Assembly (NCBI GenBank): GCA_035771175.1
Contig: CM069589.1
Location: forward strand, 29,468,201-29,532,200
Direction of reading: 5' to 3'
From: Paratinospora sagittata
Taxonomy: Eukaryota; Streptophyta; Magnoliopsida; Ranunculales; Menispermaceae
Length of the DNA stretch: 64,000 bases
The translations under genes and the position numbers were made by a program. Numbering within the stretch: the stretch's first letter is position 1; each line of letters opens with the position of its first letter. The notes below the pieces were generated by a model. It saw nothing but the letters and a program-made list of their open reading frames with translations, searched no databases and was not told the DNA's origin. Shown piece after piece: positions 53,941 through 64,000 of this stretch.

Positions 53941-55634
53941 AAGGTTAAAAAATTACCTAAGCCCATGAACTCGGCAAAGTGCTCCATCATGTAGTCCTCA
54001 CGCTCCCAAGTAACATGTTCCTCGCCATGGAACTACCATCTCACCTTAACCATCGAAATCTTGCGGTTACGCAACCTCTGGACCTTCCGATCAAGTATCT
54101 GAATAGGTTCCTCATCATAAGTCCTATCCTACCTCAGCTCAATGATCCTACAGTCCAAGACGTGATCAAATTCACTCTTGTACACTCTCAACATTGACAC
54201 ATGAAAGACATTGTGGACTGCTGCTAACTGAGGTGGCAAGGCTGATCGGTAAGCGACGGGGCCAATTCGTTCTAAAACCTCAAACGGCCCAATAAATCTC
54301 GAGGCGAGCTTTCCTTTTATCCCAAATCTAGTCTAGCCTTTCTGAGGTGAGACCTTCAGTAAAACTTGGTCACCCACCTCGAACTCTACGGTCTTCCACT
54401 TGGCATCAACGTAACTCTTCTGCCTGTTTTAGGCTACCTTCATATTATGCTTGATCCACTTAATCTTCTCTGTGTTTTCTTGTACAAACTCTGGTCCCAT
54501 CACTGCAACATCCCCTACCTCCGTCCAACAGACCGGAGATCTACAGGGTCGACCATACAATGCCTCAAAAGGAGCCATGCCAATACTGGACTGATAGTTG
54601 TTGTTGTACGCGAACTCACACAGATGTATGTACTCCTCCCAGTTACCACTGGACTCAAGAAAACAAGCTTGAAGCATATCCTCCAAAATCGATATGAACC
54701 TCTCAGACTGGCCATCCGTCTGAGGGTGAAAAGCTATACTGAGATCTAGTTTAGTGCCGAGCTGCCTATGCAACCCCTGCCAGAATACCGATGTAAACCT
54801 CGGATCCCTATCTGACACAATCGTAACCGACACTCCATGTAATCTGACTATCTCCCGCATATAGAGTCTACTCAGCTTGTCCATAGAATACCTAGTGTTC
54901 ACTGGTAGAAAGTGAGCGGACTTAGTCAAGCGATCAATAATAACCCAAACAGCATTATGTCTCCTCAGGGTGTTGGGTAATCCCATAACAAAGTCCATAG
55001 TGACATGCTCCCACTTCCACTCAGGAATGGCAAGCGATTGCATCTGCCCTCCAGGCCTCTGGTGCTCAGCTTTGACTCTCTAACAGATCTCACACCTCTG
55101 AATGAACTGAGCGATTTCTCTCTTCATGTCGAACCACCAATACATTCTTTTCATATCATGATACATCTTGGTTCCGCTAGGATGAATAGCATAATGAGAT
55201 TTGTGAGCTTCTTGGAGCACACTCTGTCTGAGTCATGGATCTGTGGGAACCCATAAACGTCCCCTAAATCTCAAGGCACCATCAGATGACAAGTGCCAAT
55301 CAGTATAATCATTGCTCTCAGCCCAAGACTTGTACATCGCATAATCAACATCAAGTCTTTGTTGGTCAATCACCTCCTGGACTGGTGTAGGTTGAGCTCT
55401 CATCTGAGCACATATCACAATCTGATCTGAAGGGGTAGCACATATACACATAAACGTAGCCGCCTCAAGTAGTCTCCACTCATGAGACATCTGGCGTGCT
55501 ACCATAACTATCTTTACCCGCTTCCTGCTCAACGCATCAGCCACTGCATTGGCTTTACCTGGGTGGTATTCCAATGTAAAATCATAGTCTTTCAGGAGCT
55601 ATAACCACCTTCTCTGCCCCATGTTCAATTCCTT
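53941..55634 (-). pseudogene. int: Tekay-2 integrase with chromodomain, broken
   Basis: From right to left: the RNase H tail [18 protein letters not shown] (about 55574-55520), zinc-binding region with CEICQRVKAEHQRPGG (about 55090-55045) after a stop, and DDE core MDFVMGLPNT...IVSDRDPRFTS...TDGQSER (54990-54700), open for 204 codons to 54429. The tail and chromodomain (54428-53950) have stops (e.g. the Lys-Ala end at 54429, and in the GPY/F region). It is about 90% like Tekay-1 by eye but clearly dead. Confidence 0.85.
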
Positions 55635-56776
55635 CTAAGAGAACAAGTACTTGACGCTCTTATGGTCATAATACAAAGTGAATATCTCACCATAGAGATA
55701 GTGCCTCCAAATCTTCAAAGCAAAAACCACTGCGGCCAGTTCTAAGTCATGAACAGGATAGTTCTTTTCATGCACCTTCAACTGCCTCAATGGATAAGCA
55801 ATGACCCTATCCTTCTGCATCAACACGCAACCTAAGCCGATGCGAGAGGCATCGGTATAGATAACCAACTCCTGATCAGGCTCTGACAAAATCAACACTG
55901 GTGTAGATGTCAATCTTTTCTTCAGCTCTAAAAAGGCATTCTCACACTCCTCGGTCCATACAAAGGACACATCATTCTGGGTGAGCCTAGTCATAGGCGT
56001 AGCTATCTTGGAGAATCCCTGAACGAATCTCCTATAGTAACCAGCTAACTCAAGAAAGCTTCTGATCTCGGTCACTGTGGTAGGCCTAGGCCAACTGATA
56101 ATGGCTTCAACCTTAGACGGATCAACTGAAATCCCCTCAGAACTCACCACATGACCTAAGAACTTCACTTCGGTGATCCAAAACTCGCACTTGCTCAGCT
56201 TTGCATATAGCCTATGCTCTCTCAGAGTCTGTAAGGTCACTCTGAGGTGTTCTTCATGCTCGGCCCGAGTCTTGGAATACACCAATATGTCATCAATGAA
56301 GAAGATGACAAACTTATTCAGATACTACCTAAAGACCCTCTGCATCAGGTCCATGAACATCGCCGATGCATTAGTCACACCAAATGGCATCACAAGGACC
56401 TCATAATGTCCATAGCGGGGTTCTGAATGTTGTGTTAGGCACATCTTCCTCCCTGATCCTCAGTTGATGATACCCGGAGCATAAATCAATCTTCGAAAAA
56501 TACCTCGCTCCCCTCAACTGATCAAACAAGTCATCAATCCTTGGGAAAGGATACTTGTTCTTGATGGTCACGCTGTTCAATTGGCGATAGTCGATGCACA
56601 ACCGCAAGCTCTCATCCTTCTTTTTCACAAAAAGAACTGGAGCTCCCCAAGGTGACACGCTCGGGCAAATAAAGCCCTTAGCCAATAACTCCTCGAGCTG
56701 TTTCTACAACTCTCTCAACTCAGCTGGCTCCATTCTATGTGGTGCAATGGAGATAGGCTTCGTGCCAGGGACTAGT
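55635..56776 (-). pseudogene. rt-rnh: Tekay-2 reverse transcriptase and RNase H, broken
   Basis: RT begins at [17 protein letters not shown] (56685) with [10 protein letters not shown] and [14 protein letters not shown] one-base insertion near 56417 (CCCC where Tekay-1 has CCC) shifts the frame. A stop replaces the Gln of FRQYLD near 56327. Catalytic FIDD is still readable at ~56290, then RNase H with [10 protein letters not shown] (~55850) to 55635, where a stop precedes the tail. Confidence 0.85.
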
Positions 56777-57136
56777 TCAATGCAAACTATCCACCATATG
56801 TCCAGATATGAATGATAATGTAGACCCAACATCAAATAATACATGCATAAAAGCACCAATAATAATAAGAGTACCTTCCACCAATGTCCTGGATGATGTC
56901 GGGTTTGGCTCAGTAGCTGTCTTCGCTGTTTCTCTGGCACTGGACTGTTGCACAAATCCCGGAGCCCTCTGAAGACTCGGACACTCTGACTTCCTATGCC
57001 CAGCCTGCCCACATTGGTAACATAAGAACGGAGCCCCGAGGCGCAGATGATCCAGTCTGAGATGTCGCCACATAGCCTCCTTGGCCTCTACCTCTGCCTC
57101 GAGCAGCAGTCTGTGGGAATGGGGGTCTCGGTACAC
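56777..57136 (-). pseudogene. gag-pr: Tekay-2 Gag zinc knuckle and truncated protease
   Basis: [14 protein letters not shown] (CCHC) is followed by the protease start with [12 protein letters not shown] (Ala of DAGS replaced by Val). After MVDSLH the frame jumps directly to the RT entry LVPGTKPIS, so about 0.45 kb present in Tekay-1 (rest of protease and linker) is deleted at ~56786. Confidence 0.85.
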
Positions 57137-57788
57137 TCGATGCCTGAATGGGGATCGGGACAGGAGAGAAAACCACTGGTGAGGCCATCACACCAGTCTG
57201 AATCTGGGATGCCCCACTCTGAGCACCCTCGAACTTTGCTCCTCCATAAAATTCTCTTTTTTCCCCGTTTTCCCTTCTTCCATGGAGTCTGGAACTGTCA
57301 CCCAGACTTTGCTTATGAAGTCTGTTCACCTGGAGCTGCCCGTGTAGACATACCATCATCTTCGTCACAAATAAGGCCTGTCGGATCGCAGGCCTTAGGT
57401 TCAAAGAGAACCTCATAATCTTATCACCCGGTGTCTGAACAAACCCAGGGGCATAAACTGCGAGCTGCCTAAGAGCAGGTGTAGGCATAGGCATAGGCTG
57501 AGTTACAACCATCTGAGGTCCTGCTGCACCTGCAGCTCCACTAGCCTCGGCCCCACAAGTGCCCGCCTCCTAAGATATTATTTGAGGTGGCTGTCGAGCA
57601 ACAGCCTCAACCTGCTGCACCAACGCCTGCATCTGTGCAGTCTGGGCTGCCATCAAGCGGCCCTGTGCCTGAATGATCTCTTTCATCCTCCCCATCCAGT
57701 CATCATCATATGGCCCTGTGTGTGGCTGTCCCAATCTCTCGCTCATCCTCATGACACTGAGAAGTAGAAATAGGAGCAACCATCGCAC
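57137..57788 (-). pseudogene. gag: Tekay-2 Gag, central domain deleted
   Basis: The N-terminal part (57788-57570) reads HTGPYDDDWMGRMKEIIQAQ with Gln-rich helices, ending at a stop. The next block (57512-) joins a Pro/Met-rich piece to YAPGFVQTPGDKIMRF and LNLRPAIRQAL, the end of the capsid-like region. The usual EAEHWW-containing centre is missing, so the capsid fold cannot form. Confidence 0.75.
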
Positions 57789-57970
57789 ATTAAAGAGTTT
57801 TTAAACATTAACAAAGCCCTATAACTACCCATATCGTATAATACACACAGAAAATATGATAGTAAGGCTTTTAAGTGAGTTCCTTTAAGCTTTTAAATCA
57901 CCTAAATCTCTCACCCAATTCCTAGGTCAAAGTCATCTAAGTCCAACATATAGACCAAACCTAGTAAAAT

Positions 57971-57986
57971 CGGTCTCTGATACCAA
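57971..57986 (-). promoter_or_regulatory. Primer-binding site of Tekay-2 (initiator tRNA-Met type)
   Basis: Minus strand TTGGTATCAGAGACCG, one base inside the LTR end at 57988. Confidence 0.85.
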
Positions 57987-57987
57987 C

Positions 57988-60891
57988 TGTGGCGACCCCG
58001 CACCACGGACCACCAACCCCGCAAGGAATGGCGTGCGGAATGCCAGGGTGGGACGCCCAGCATAGGCATCTCAAACCAGTCTTCAACCCTCGTGAGGTGG
58101 TTGAGACCCTACGAGCCTTATCCCAAACAACGACATAATATAAACAGGTACTAAACAAAACTACCAACCGTATTAATCATCCAAGACAAGAGATACTCCA
58201 TAAATAAAACCATAATCCCTACAGTCCTTCAAGATTGACATACACATAAAGTCCAAAACTATGGGTACAAAAAAACTATCATATGCCCACATGGTCTATC
58301 TACCAAGTCCCAACTCACCCATACTACAATGTGGTAAGTGTTATAATTACATAGTCCAAAATATAATACATCATAATTTAAAACACAGTTCAATCAAAAT
58401 GCCTCTCAACTCACATCGAGGCCTTGGATTCTCTCGCCGGCAAGGCCCTCAAGATATGACTACTCTTTTGCCCTTATTCAGGACAGAAGGACCTGAAAGA
58501 GGAAAAAGAGGGTGAGCCAACGGTGCCCAGTGAATAGAATTCGAATATGCTATCAATACTCATCAATAAATATCATGGATACATGTCAATGTGTAGCATG
58601 ATTAAAAGCTCATAACATATAGATATCAAGCATTTATAATAAGTTCGATGCAAGTAAAAGCTTATCAATTTGGATCCACATTCCACATGCATTGGGGTTA
58701 CTAGTGCACGTCTATTTCACTGTACCGTTATCATCCCCAATCATGTTGATTTGGGGTTACTAGTGCACATCTATTTCACCGTACCGTTCTCATCCCCAAA
58801 TATTTCCTTTTTAAAACCCTCCTATGACAAGGTTAAGTCTCCCTATTAGCCAGATAAATGGGCCCAACCATAGTCATAAGGTTTTTTCAAATCAATGCAT
58901 TATTCAAAACATTAAAACACATTCATGCTTTCAACATACAATATATATAAGTCATATGATGACATAAAAGATATAATCATAAATGAAGTCTACCCACAAC
59001 CAAGCCTCGCGAGAGTATCTAACCAAACACGGACACCAAACCGAATCAACCCGTTCAAGGTCCTGAAACATTCATCAATATCCAACCATACATCAATTTC
59101 TATGCTCAATCACATAGACATTACACATCAACCCTAAATCAGCCCACATATAGACAATAGGCCAATATCCCGTCTAATCCCATCATTCAACTCAAATCAC
59201 ATGACCTAGGCCTCTAATGCATAGTTCTCATTCATAAACCATTCAATTAATCAAAAATACTAATTTTCAATTCCTTAGGTATAAACATGCCCAAATTGGG
59301 TCACTTGATCACAAGTAGGCCTAACCCATGATATGCTCACAACCACCAAATCAGTAGCATAATCAACCCTAATCATGCTTAATTAGACATAATTTGCATC
59401 GATTCAATGATTCTAGGCCAAAAGCATCAAAAGCCCTAAAATATAAAATTTTCCATACTTAGGCCATATTGCCTATTGACACTAGGTCACCATGTTCAGC
59501 CATGTATATCATTGATTTTGCATCATGGGTTCATCAACAATGGTAACTAGGTCAACATAGTTGACATGCAAGCTATTTGGAAAGGTCTAAGTTCATATTC
59601 TAAATTTAGGTCTAATACAAACAACCCTACAAATTTTCCATTTAATATTCTGTTCAGATGTATCAAGCAACATAAATATTTAATCACAAAATCTACCGTA
59701 CAGATTAAAGTATGTTAAGAGGCAAACTTCTGTCCACAAATCAGCTCAATCTAACGTTGGACCGAAAAGATAATCTTCTTTGATGAACAAGTCTCTAATC
59801 AGACAATTTCTCCTTTCCTGCTGCAAATACTTGAACTCAGACGACTATATGACACAACATACCTAACCCACCAACATCTAAACCGTTCATACTACATAAC
59901 AATCAGCTTTGAACAACCTTCTCAAATATCATATCCATCCAACGGTAGCTTTTGAGATCTATTAGTTTGATCTAAACTGCGTAAGAAATCCAGACTTTCC
60001 GACCAGCTTTGTTTGGGACGTTTATATCTTTTAAAAGAAAAATCGAATCAAGATCCCCACCGACCAGAATGAATACCCATACGATACAAACTTGCTAACA
60101 AAGTTTGAGCTCAATCTGACCATATAGCACCAAGATCCAGGTCTTTGACGAAAACGTTGCTGAGACTTCCCTCAAAGCAGCTTCCTCTTTCTTCCTCTTC
60201 TTCTTTCCTAGCTCTTCTTTTTTCCTTTCCTTCCACTCACCTTACTCTCTAGGACTTCCTTGGAGAAGAGAAGTGGGCATGGGACACTTTTCCACTTTCA
60301 TGCACCAACTTGACATGTGTTGGAGAAGAGAAATGGGGCATGGGACACTTGTGCACTCTCATGCACCAACTTGACATGTATTGGAGAAGAGAAATGGGGC
60401 ATGGGACACTTTTCCATTATCATGCATGAACTTGACATGTGTTGGTCTCATGCACCAACTTGGCATGTGTTGGAGAAGAGAAATGGGGCATGGGACACTT
60501 GTCCATTCTCATGCACCAATTTGACATGTGTTGGTCTCATACTACCCATACCAACCACATGTACTTTAACCAATCTTATGCTTGCATGTATTTTAAATGT
60601 CCAATCCATCTAATACACCAAATTTTTTATTCTCATTTTTTCTTTTATTCAATCAATCCTAACCCATATCAATTCATGGTTTAATGGGCCCATGCATAAA
60701 TAATAACATATGCATTATACTTTAATTTAACATGACCCATATACAGTTTATAATACACATATTTATATACATTATCAAGCATCAAATATACAAACATTAA
60801 ACAACCATCAAACATCTTGAGACAACACATAGAGTTTCGGCATAATGCAATTGGGTTATGGGCTAGATGAAATAATTTTCGGGGAGTCACA
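57988..60891 (-). mobile_element. Tekay-2 5' LTR (2904 bp)
   Basis: Plus-strand ends TGTGGCGACC...GGGAGTCACA. It contains the stem-loop pair (58691-58801) and the 60-bp VNTR (60262-60540). Differences from the 3' LTR are scattered point changes and small indels, indicating an old insertion. Confidence 0.9.
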
Positions 60892-61630
60892 GTCCAGACT
60901 TGCTTCGACAATTAAACGACTTAAATCATGAGGGCGCTACTTCGCAGTAAGTGTTCTGCTTTGTTTTAAAACTCAAAACATATGAGGGAGCTACTCAAGA
61001 GTAAGCGTCCTGACCTATTAAAAGCAATTTTAAAATAATGTTTAAGCACGCAAACGGACGGTGAGTGTCCTGAAAGATATTTTAGTTGATTCTAAAGATG
61101 AGGGCGCTCTTACACAAGTAGAGTCTTGATAAGCGAAAGGTCACTACTAACAAGTAAGCGTCCTTATTAATCAGATCAATTCAACCTTGAGTGTCTTAAC
61201 ATTTTATCAGTGTCCTAACTTATCAAGTCCAGGAGGGCGCTGCTAAAACATTAGCGTCCTGAAAGACTTTATAAAAGCGGTTTTTGATTTCTCAATTAAA
61301 ACATGATAAAACGTAAAGTAACCGGATTTAATACATGCAACCAATCGATTAAAACATGCAGACATGCATATTGCTAAATCATATGGCATAGAAGGTCCTA
61401 CAACCTATCATAATCTAATCATACAAATAAACATCTTCAAACGATCATGGTCTTCAAGAAGATCTTTTAATATGTTTGCAATGCATCATTGAATCTTTGA
61501 TACCTTCAAGTAAGATTAGATATGCCATATGTGCAGTAATATCATGAACATAATGTAGTTTTGTAATCATCAAAATCTTTCATAATAGAGACATATTCTC
61601 GTAAGGGACATGAGGATAATTGGTTCAACA
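60892..61630 (-). mobile_element. Copia LTR of P1 subfamily, U3 side (second piece)
   Basis: Continues 50056-51007 beyond Tekay-2. The U3 array is at 60920-61262, and the LTR starts (minus) TGTTGAACCAATTATCC at 61630. It then abuts internal DNA of the gag-only element without a polypurine tract, so it may be a separate LTR insertion or a deletion junction rather than that element's own 3' LTR. Confidence 0.7.
60920..61262 (-). repeat. U3 stem-loop array, AGCGTCCT type (P1-type LTR)
   Basis: GAGGGCGCTACTTCGCAGTAAG (60931-60952), GAGGGAGCTACT...AGTAAGCGTCCTG (about 60983-61012) and GGAGGGCGCTG...TTAGCGTCCTG (about 61231-61262). Confidence 0.75.
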
Positions 61631-61882
61631 ACTTAAGCTCTAATATTCAACATATTTGACTAATACAAGCTCAAATATCGTATGGTTGAATAACTGATAT
61701 TGCAAGTTATATTTTGTCAACCAACAGTCAATAATTTAATCACGATCAAAAAAAGTTTAAACATTCCGAGCAACACATAATTAAACATAGACATTAATTT
61801 CAAGTAGTCCCTGATGAGTATGTTCCAGTAGTAGAAGAAAATAGAGTGATTTTTATACCTTTGCATATTTTTGAGTTTTAGC

Positions 61883-63006
61883 TCAAGGTACTGCAACGTG
61901 CTCGACTTGAGTACTTTGTCTCATTCTGAAGTAGCTGAGATAATTCATTATCTTTGTTCTCCGTGCAGACTTATTTATCGACATTCTATCAAGATATCTT
62001 TCATTGAGCGTTCTAGATGTGCTTGTTGAGGATTGTTGACTCATTGTATATATTTCATCAGCAACTTCACTTCTGCTCCTGCTTGGTGCATTTGCAAGAA
62101 TGTCTTCTCTCTCAGAAGAAGTTTCTAATCCACTTAAAATATAATCAATTTTTCTAAAACTGATTTCAAATGGATTTGAAAATTCGTGTATAAAATATAC
62201 TTTATATTTCCAGTTCTCAGGAAAACTGTTAAAAAAATATTGTACTAAAGTAGTTTTTCCAAAGTATTCAAGTTCATTTACTATATGTATAAAACGTTGA
62301 AGGTTATCATGAACTGACTCGTTGTTTGAAACCCTAAAGTGGACAAGTGACTCTTCTAATGTTCTAACTGGGTCTCTAGGTTCATCCCTTCTTTCCATGG
62401 TTTGCAGGAGATCACAGAACTCCTGTAAATGCATTTCCCATGGTTCAACAGATTTAGCTAACGTAGTCAGCTTATCATTCCATTTCTTGGAAGCTTATCA
62501 TAGAAATAAACTGGGGATATTTCTGCAGGTATTTCCTGATTCAGTTCTTGCATTCCGTCAAGAATGGATTGATATGTGTTGCATGCCGTATCGAGAGATT
62601 CATTCTCCGATATCTCAAAGGCATTGAATAGTTTATCAGACTCTTTGTGCTTTTCATCTCGAATGTTAATCTCATCACAATGAAGTGATTTGAGAGTTTC
62701 CCAAATTTTCTTGGCACTCTCAAGATGAACTACCCTTTCTACTTCTTCCTCGGGTAGAGAATAGTACAAGGCATAAACTGCTTGAGCGTTAAGTTTGTCA
62801 TTCAGTTTTTCTTTATCAGTCCATAGTTCAATAGGCTTGTTGGGGATGGTGTAGCCATTTAAAACCATTTCCCATAGACTGATATCCTTAGATCGTAGAA
62901 AGGATTTCATCCTTATCATCCAATCTTCAAACCAATCTTTATTGAACAGAGGTGGTCTGTCTAAAGGTTGACCTACTTCTATGACGTTCCCTTTGGTCAT
63001 TGCCAT
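61883..63006 (-). pseudogene. gag: Copia Gag (UBN2-like), almost intact
   Basis: ATG at 63006 (MAMTKGNVIEVGQPLD). It reads without stops to ~62467, then a single-base deletion (TTTCTTGG versus TTTCTTTGG in M1 near 9620) shifts into the frame open to 61883. Combined length is about 374 codons. Blocks: PPLFNKDWFEDWMIRMKSFL (N-terminal), ALYYSLPEEEVERV, SVHDNLQRFIHIVNELEYFG and ILSGLETSSERED. The C-terminus is basic (RMSINKSARRTKIMNYLSYF) and has no CCHC knuckle. It would form particles in the cytoplasm. Only one frameshift is needed to explain its breakage, so it decayed recently or was under constraint. Confidence 0.8.
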
Positions 63007-63046
63007 TGATATCAAAGAAATTGTGAAGTTTCTTTGAAAAACAACA

Positions 63047-63062
63047 CTGCTCTGATACCGAT
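63047..63062 (-). promoter_or_regulatory. Primer-binding site (initiator tRNA-Met type)
   Basis: Minus strand ATCGGTATCAGAGCAG, right after the LTR end CGAACA (63063). Confidence 0.8.
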
Positions 63063-63440
63063 TGTTCGCCCAGATATGTCCAAGAGGGGGGTGAATTGGA
63101 CACTTAGACTATTTAGAAAATAATAACAATGACAATGATACAGTGCAAAAAATAAACAAATATGCACAGTCAATTTATAGTGGTTCGGCTACTTGCCTAC
63201 ATCCACTACCTAACCTCCTCAGTTAGGCTTTTAACCTTGGCACTAAGGGATTCTCTTACGGGTGAGAATCAAACCATTACACCTTTTCTCAACTTGCAGG
63301 TGTTAGAATAACCGTTACACTGCTCAGCTTACAGGCGTGAGACCAACCTATCTCAACTTACGGGTGTGAGAAGACTGACTTTGTTGAATATAAAATATCA
63401 ATTCGGTAGTTTATCTAACTACTGTTACAACCTTGATACT
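63063..63440 (-). mobile_element. 5' LTR of the gag-only element, U5 side
   Basis: TGTTCGCCCAGATATGTCC start (one change from TGTTGGCCC), leader array at 63249-63372, then cut after CCTTGATACT by an Athila-class LTR. Confidence 0.8.
63249..63372 (-). repeat. Leader stem-loop array, constant-loop type (gag-only element)
   Basis: GATTCTC/GAGAATC around TTACGGGT (63249-63270, perfect), then three TCTCA-type units, one of them decayed (TTAGAATA). Confidence 0.8.
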
Positions 63441-64000
63441 TGATAGCGTAAATTTTAAATCGCAAGTGCACAACAATCAAGTTATAGTAATCCCAAGGTG
63501 AGTTGGGTATCGTATCCACAGGGATAGTGAGATTAACTATTAAAAATGCCCAAAACTACTAAAGTATTTATTTTATCTAGGCTAACAAAACGTGATGATA
63601 AAGTGTGCTAACAATTGAAGTAGCTGAAATTAGAAATTAAACTAACAATTAAACAAAGATTTACAGAAAATAGATGGTTAAAGATTATTAGAGAGTTGAT
63701 TTCACTATGTTGATCTATATGGGTATTAAAAGATAGTGTTGTCGATTCAATTCTTAAGTTTATAAATCATGAATCCAAAATTTTTTAAACCCTTCTCTTG
63801 AATGCAAATTCAAACACTTCAATTGCTAATCCCCTCTCTAATGTAAATTAACAATTAAAACATGCATTAAGACCTAAGATTCAATTTAAATGATTTCAAT
63901 GGGGTTGTAAGTCTCTTGACTCGATACAAACTCTCTAGGTTTCAATTCACTTGTTCAAACTCGAAAACACCTTTCTCGAGTGTAAGAATTCGAATCTAAA
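63441..64000 (-). mobile_element. Athila-class LTR, cut by the window edge
   Basis: Starts TGATAGCGTAAATTTTAAATC and follows the PBS-side half of Athila LTRs (CCCAAGGTGAGTTGGG, then TTTATCTAGGCTAACAAAACG). It interrupts the copia LTR between CCTTGATACT and the expected AGTATACAAAATATG. The second boundary is outside the window. Confidence 0.8.

Larger units (their letters stand above)
51008..60891 (-). mobile_element. Tekay/Del chromovirus with both LTRs (Tekay-2), internally deleted
   Basis: LTRs are 51008-53901 and 57988-60891. Flanks GTCCT (51003-51007) and GTCCA (60892-60896) differ by one base, and the host copia U3 array reads through. Minus-strand order: LTR, iMet PBS, gag, protease, RT, RNase H, integrase, PPT, LTR. 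The interior is only 4.1 kb because of at least two deletions (in gag; protease to RT), with many stops. Confidence 0.9.
61631..63440 (-). mobile_element. Gag-only copia element part (gag, PBS, partial 5' LTR)
   Basis: It has the same internal layout as M1: the spacer 61632-61880 resembles 8740-8995, and gag, PBS and LTR follow. Only 1.4 kb of interior remains; ORF2 and the PPT are absent. The 5' LTR (63063-63440) is cut by the Athila-class LTR at 63441. Confidence 0.7.

Noticed and set aside
60317..60684. Open frames of 81-98 codons with repeated WGMGH-like peptides
   Set aside because: They are translations of the 60-bp VNTR in the Tekay-2 LTR; the other LTR gives different frames.
63441..64000. 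Continuation of the copia LTR
   Set aside because: The sequence switches abruptly to Athila-class LTR (TGATAGCG and CCCAAGGTGAGTTGGG), whereas sister copia LTRs continue with AGTATACAAAATATG.

Overview
The window looks like a repeat-filled (probably heterochromatic) stretch of a large flowering-plant nuclear genome. I see no host gene, tRNA, rRNA or bacterial-type feature. Nearly everything is LTR retrotransposon sequence of plant lineages: Ty1/copia of the SIRE/Maximus type (iMet-type primer sites, UBN2-like Gag, DSGCSRHM protease, YVDD reverse transcriptase), Ty3/gypsy Athila (tRNA-Asp-type primer site, DLGA protease, MDD reverse transcriptase) and Ty3/gypsy Tekay/Del chromovirus (CCHC Gag, FIDD reverse transcriptase, chromodomain integrase). 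Species cannot be fixed from sequence alone.

Layout. 1-1410 is an Athila-class LTR inserted in the 3' part of a plus-strand copia element H (ORF2 tail 1411-2228, 3' LTR from 2502). H's LTR is split by a copia LTR P1 (3131-3212 and about 11174-11899). P1 in turn carries a minus-strand non-autonomous copia element M1 (3213 to about 11173: LTR, PBS, gag, ~970-codon ORF2, PPT, LTR, no pol). An Athila-class solo LTR (12271-13647) also sits in H. 14401-17036 holds two further copia LTR pieces, followed by copia internal DNA (17037-17454 and 30430-31531). This internal DNA is split by a complete minus-strand Athila (17455-30429, TSD ATAAG), whose right LTR contains a 2.87-kb solo LTR (26164-29036, TSD GGATG). 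31532-37708 is a truncated plus-strand Tekay with a 733-codon open pol frame. 37709-38883 is unassigned DNA plus an Athila-class LTR remnant. 38884-44554 is a LARD-like plus-strand copia derivative. 44555-50055 is a minus-strand SIRE-type element with its integrase core deleted. 50056-51007 plus 60892-61630 is one copia LTR split by a complete but decayed minus-strand Tekay (51008-60891). 61631-63440 is a copia element part with only gag and a partial 5' LTR, cut by another Athila-class LTR at 63441-64000.

What stands out is the architecture of the copia LTRs. Each carries arrays of short stem-loops. One array lies upstream of the TATA box (AGGACGCT...AGCGCCCT units, or GAAACGCGTTTC palindromes in another subfamily). 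Another lies downstream of the TATA box, in the region that would form the RNA leader: the loop is nearly constant (ACTTACGGGTG or its complement) while stems change in a base-paired, compensatory way (for example GATTCTC/GAGAATC versus GATCTTC/GAAGATC). A third array (14862-15082), a Tekay LTR stem-loop and a perfect 94-bp inverted repeat (39341-39434 / 40003-40096) follow the same theme. Either RNA/DNA structure is under selection in these LTRs, or hairpin-templated mutation keeps perfecting palindromes.

Functionally, M1 and the 61631-63440 piece supply only Gag (and ORF2) and would depend on autonomous SIRE-type elements for reverse transcription and integration. No element here is fully intact. 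Subfamily homologies, junctions and insertion order were read by eye; alignments would refine the boundaries by a few bases to tens of bases.
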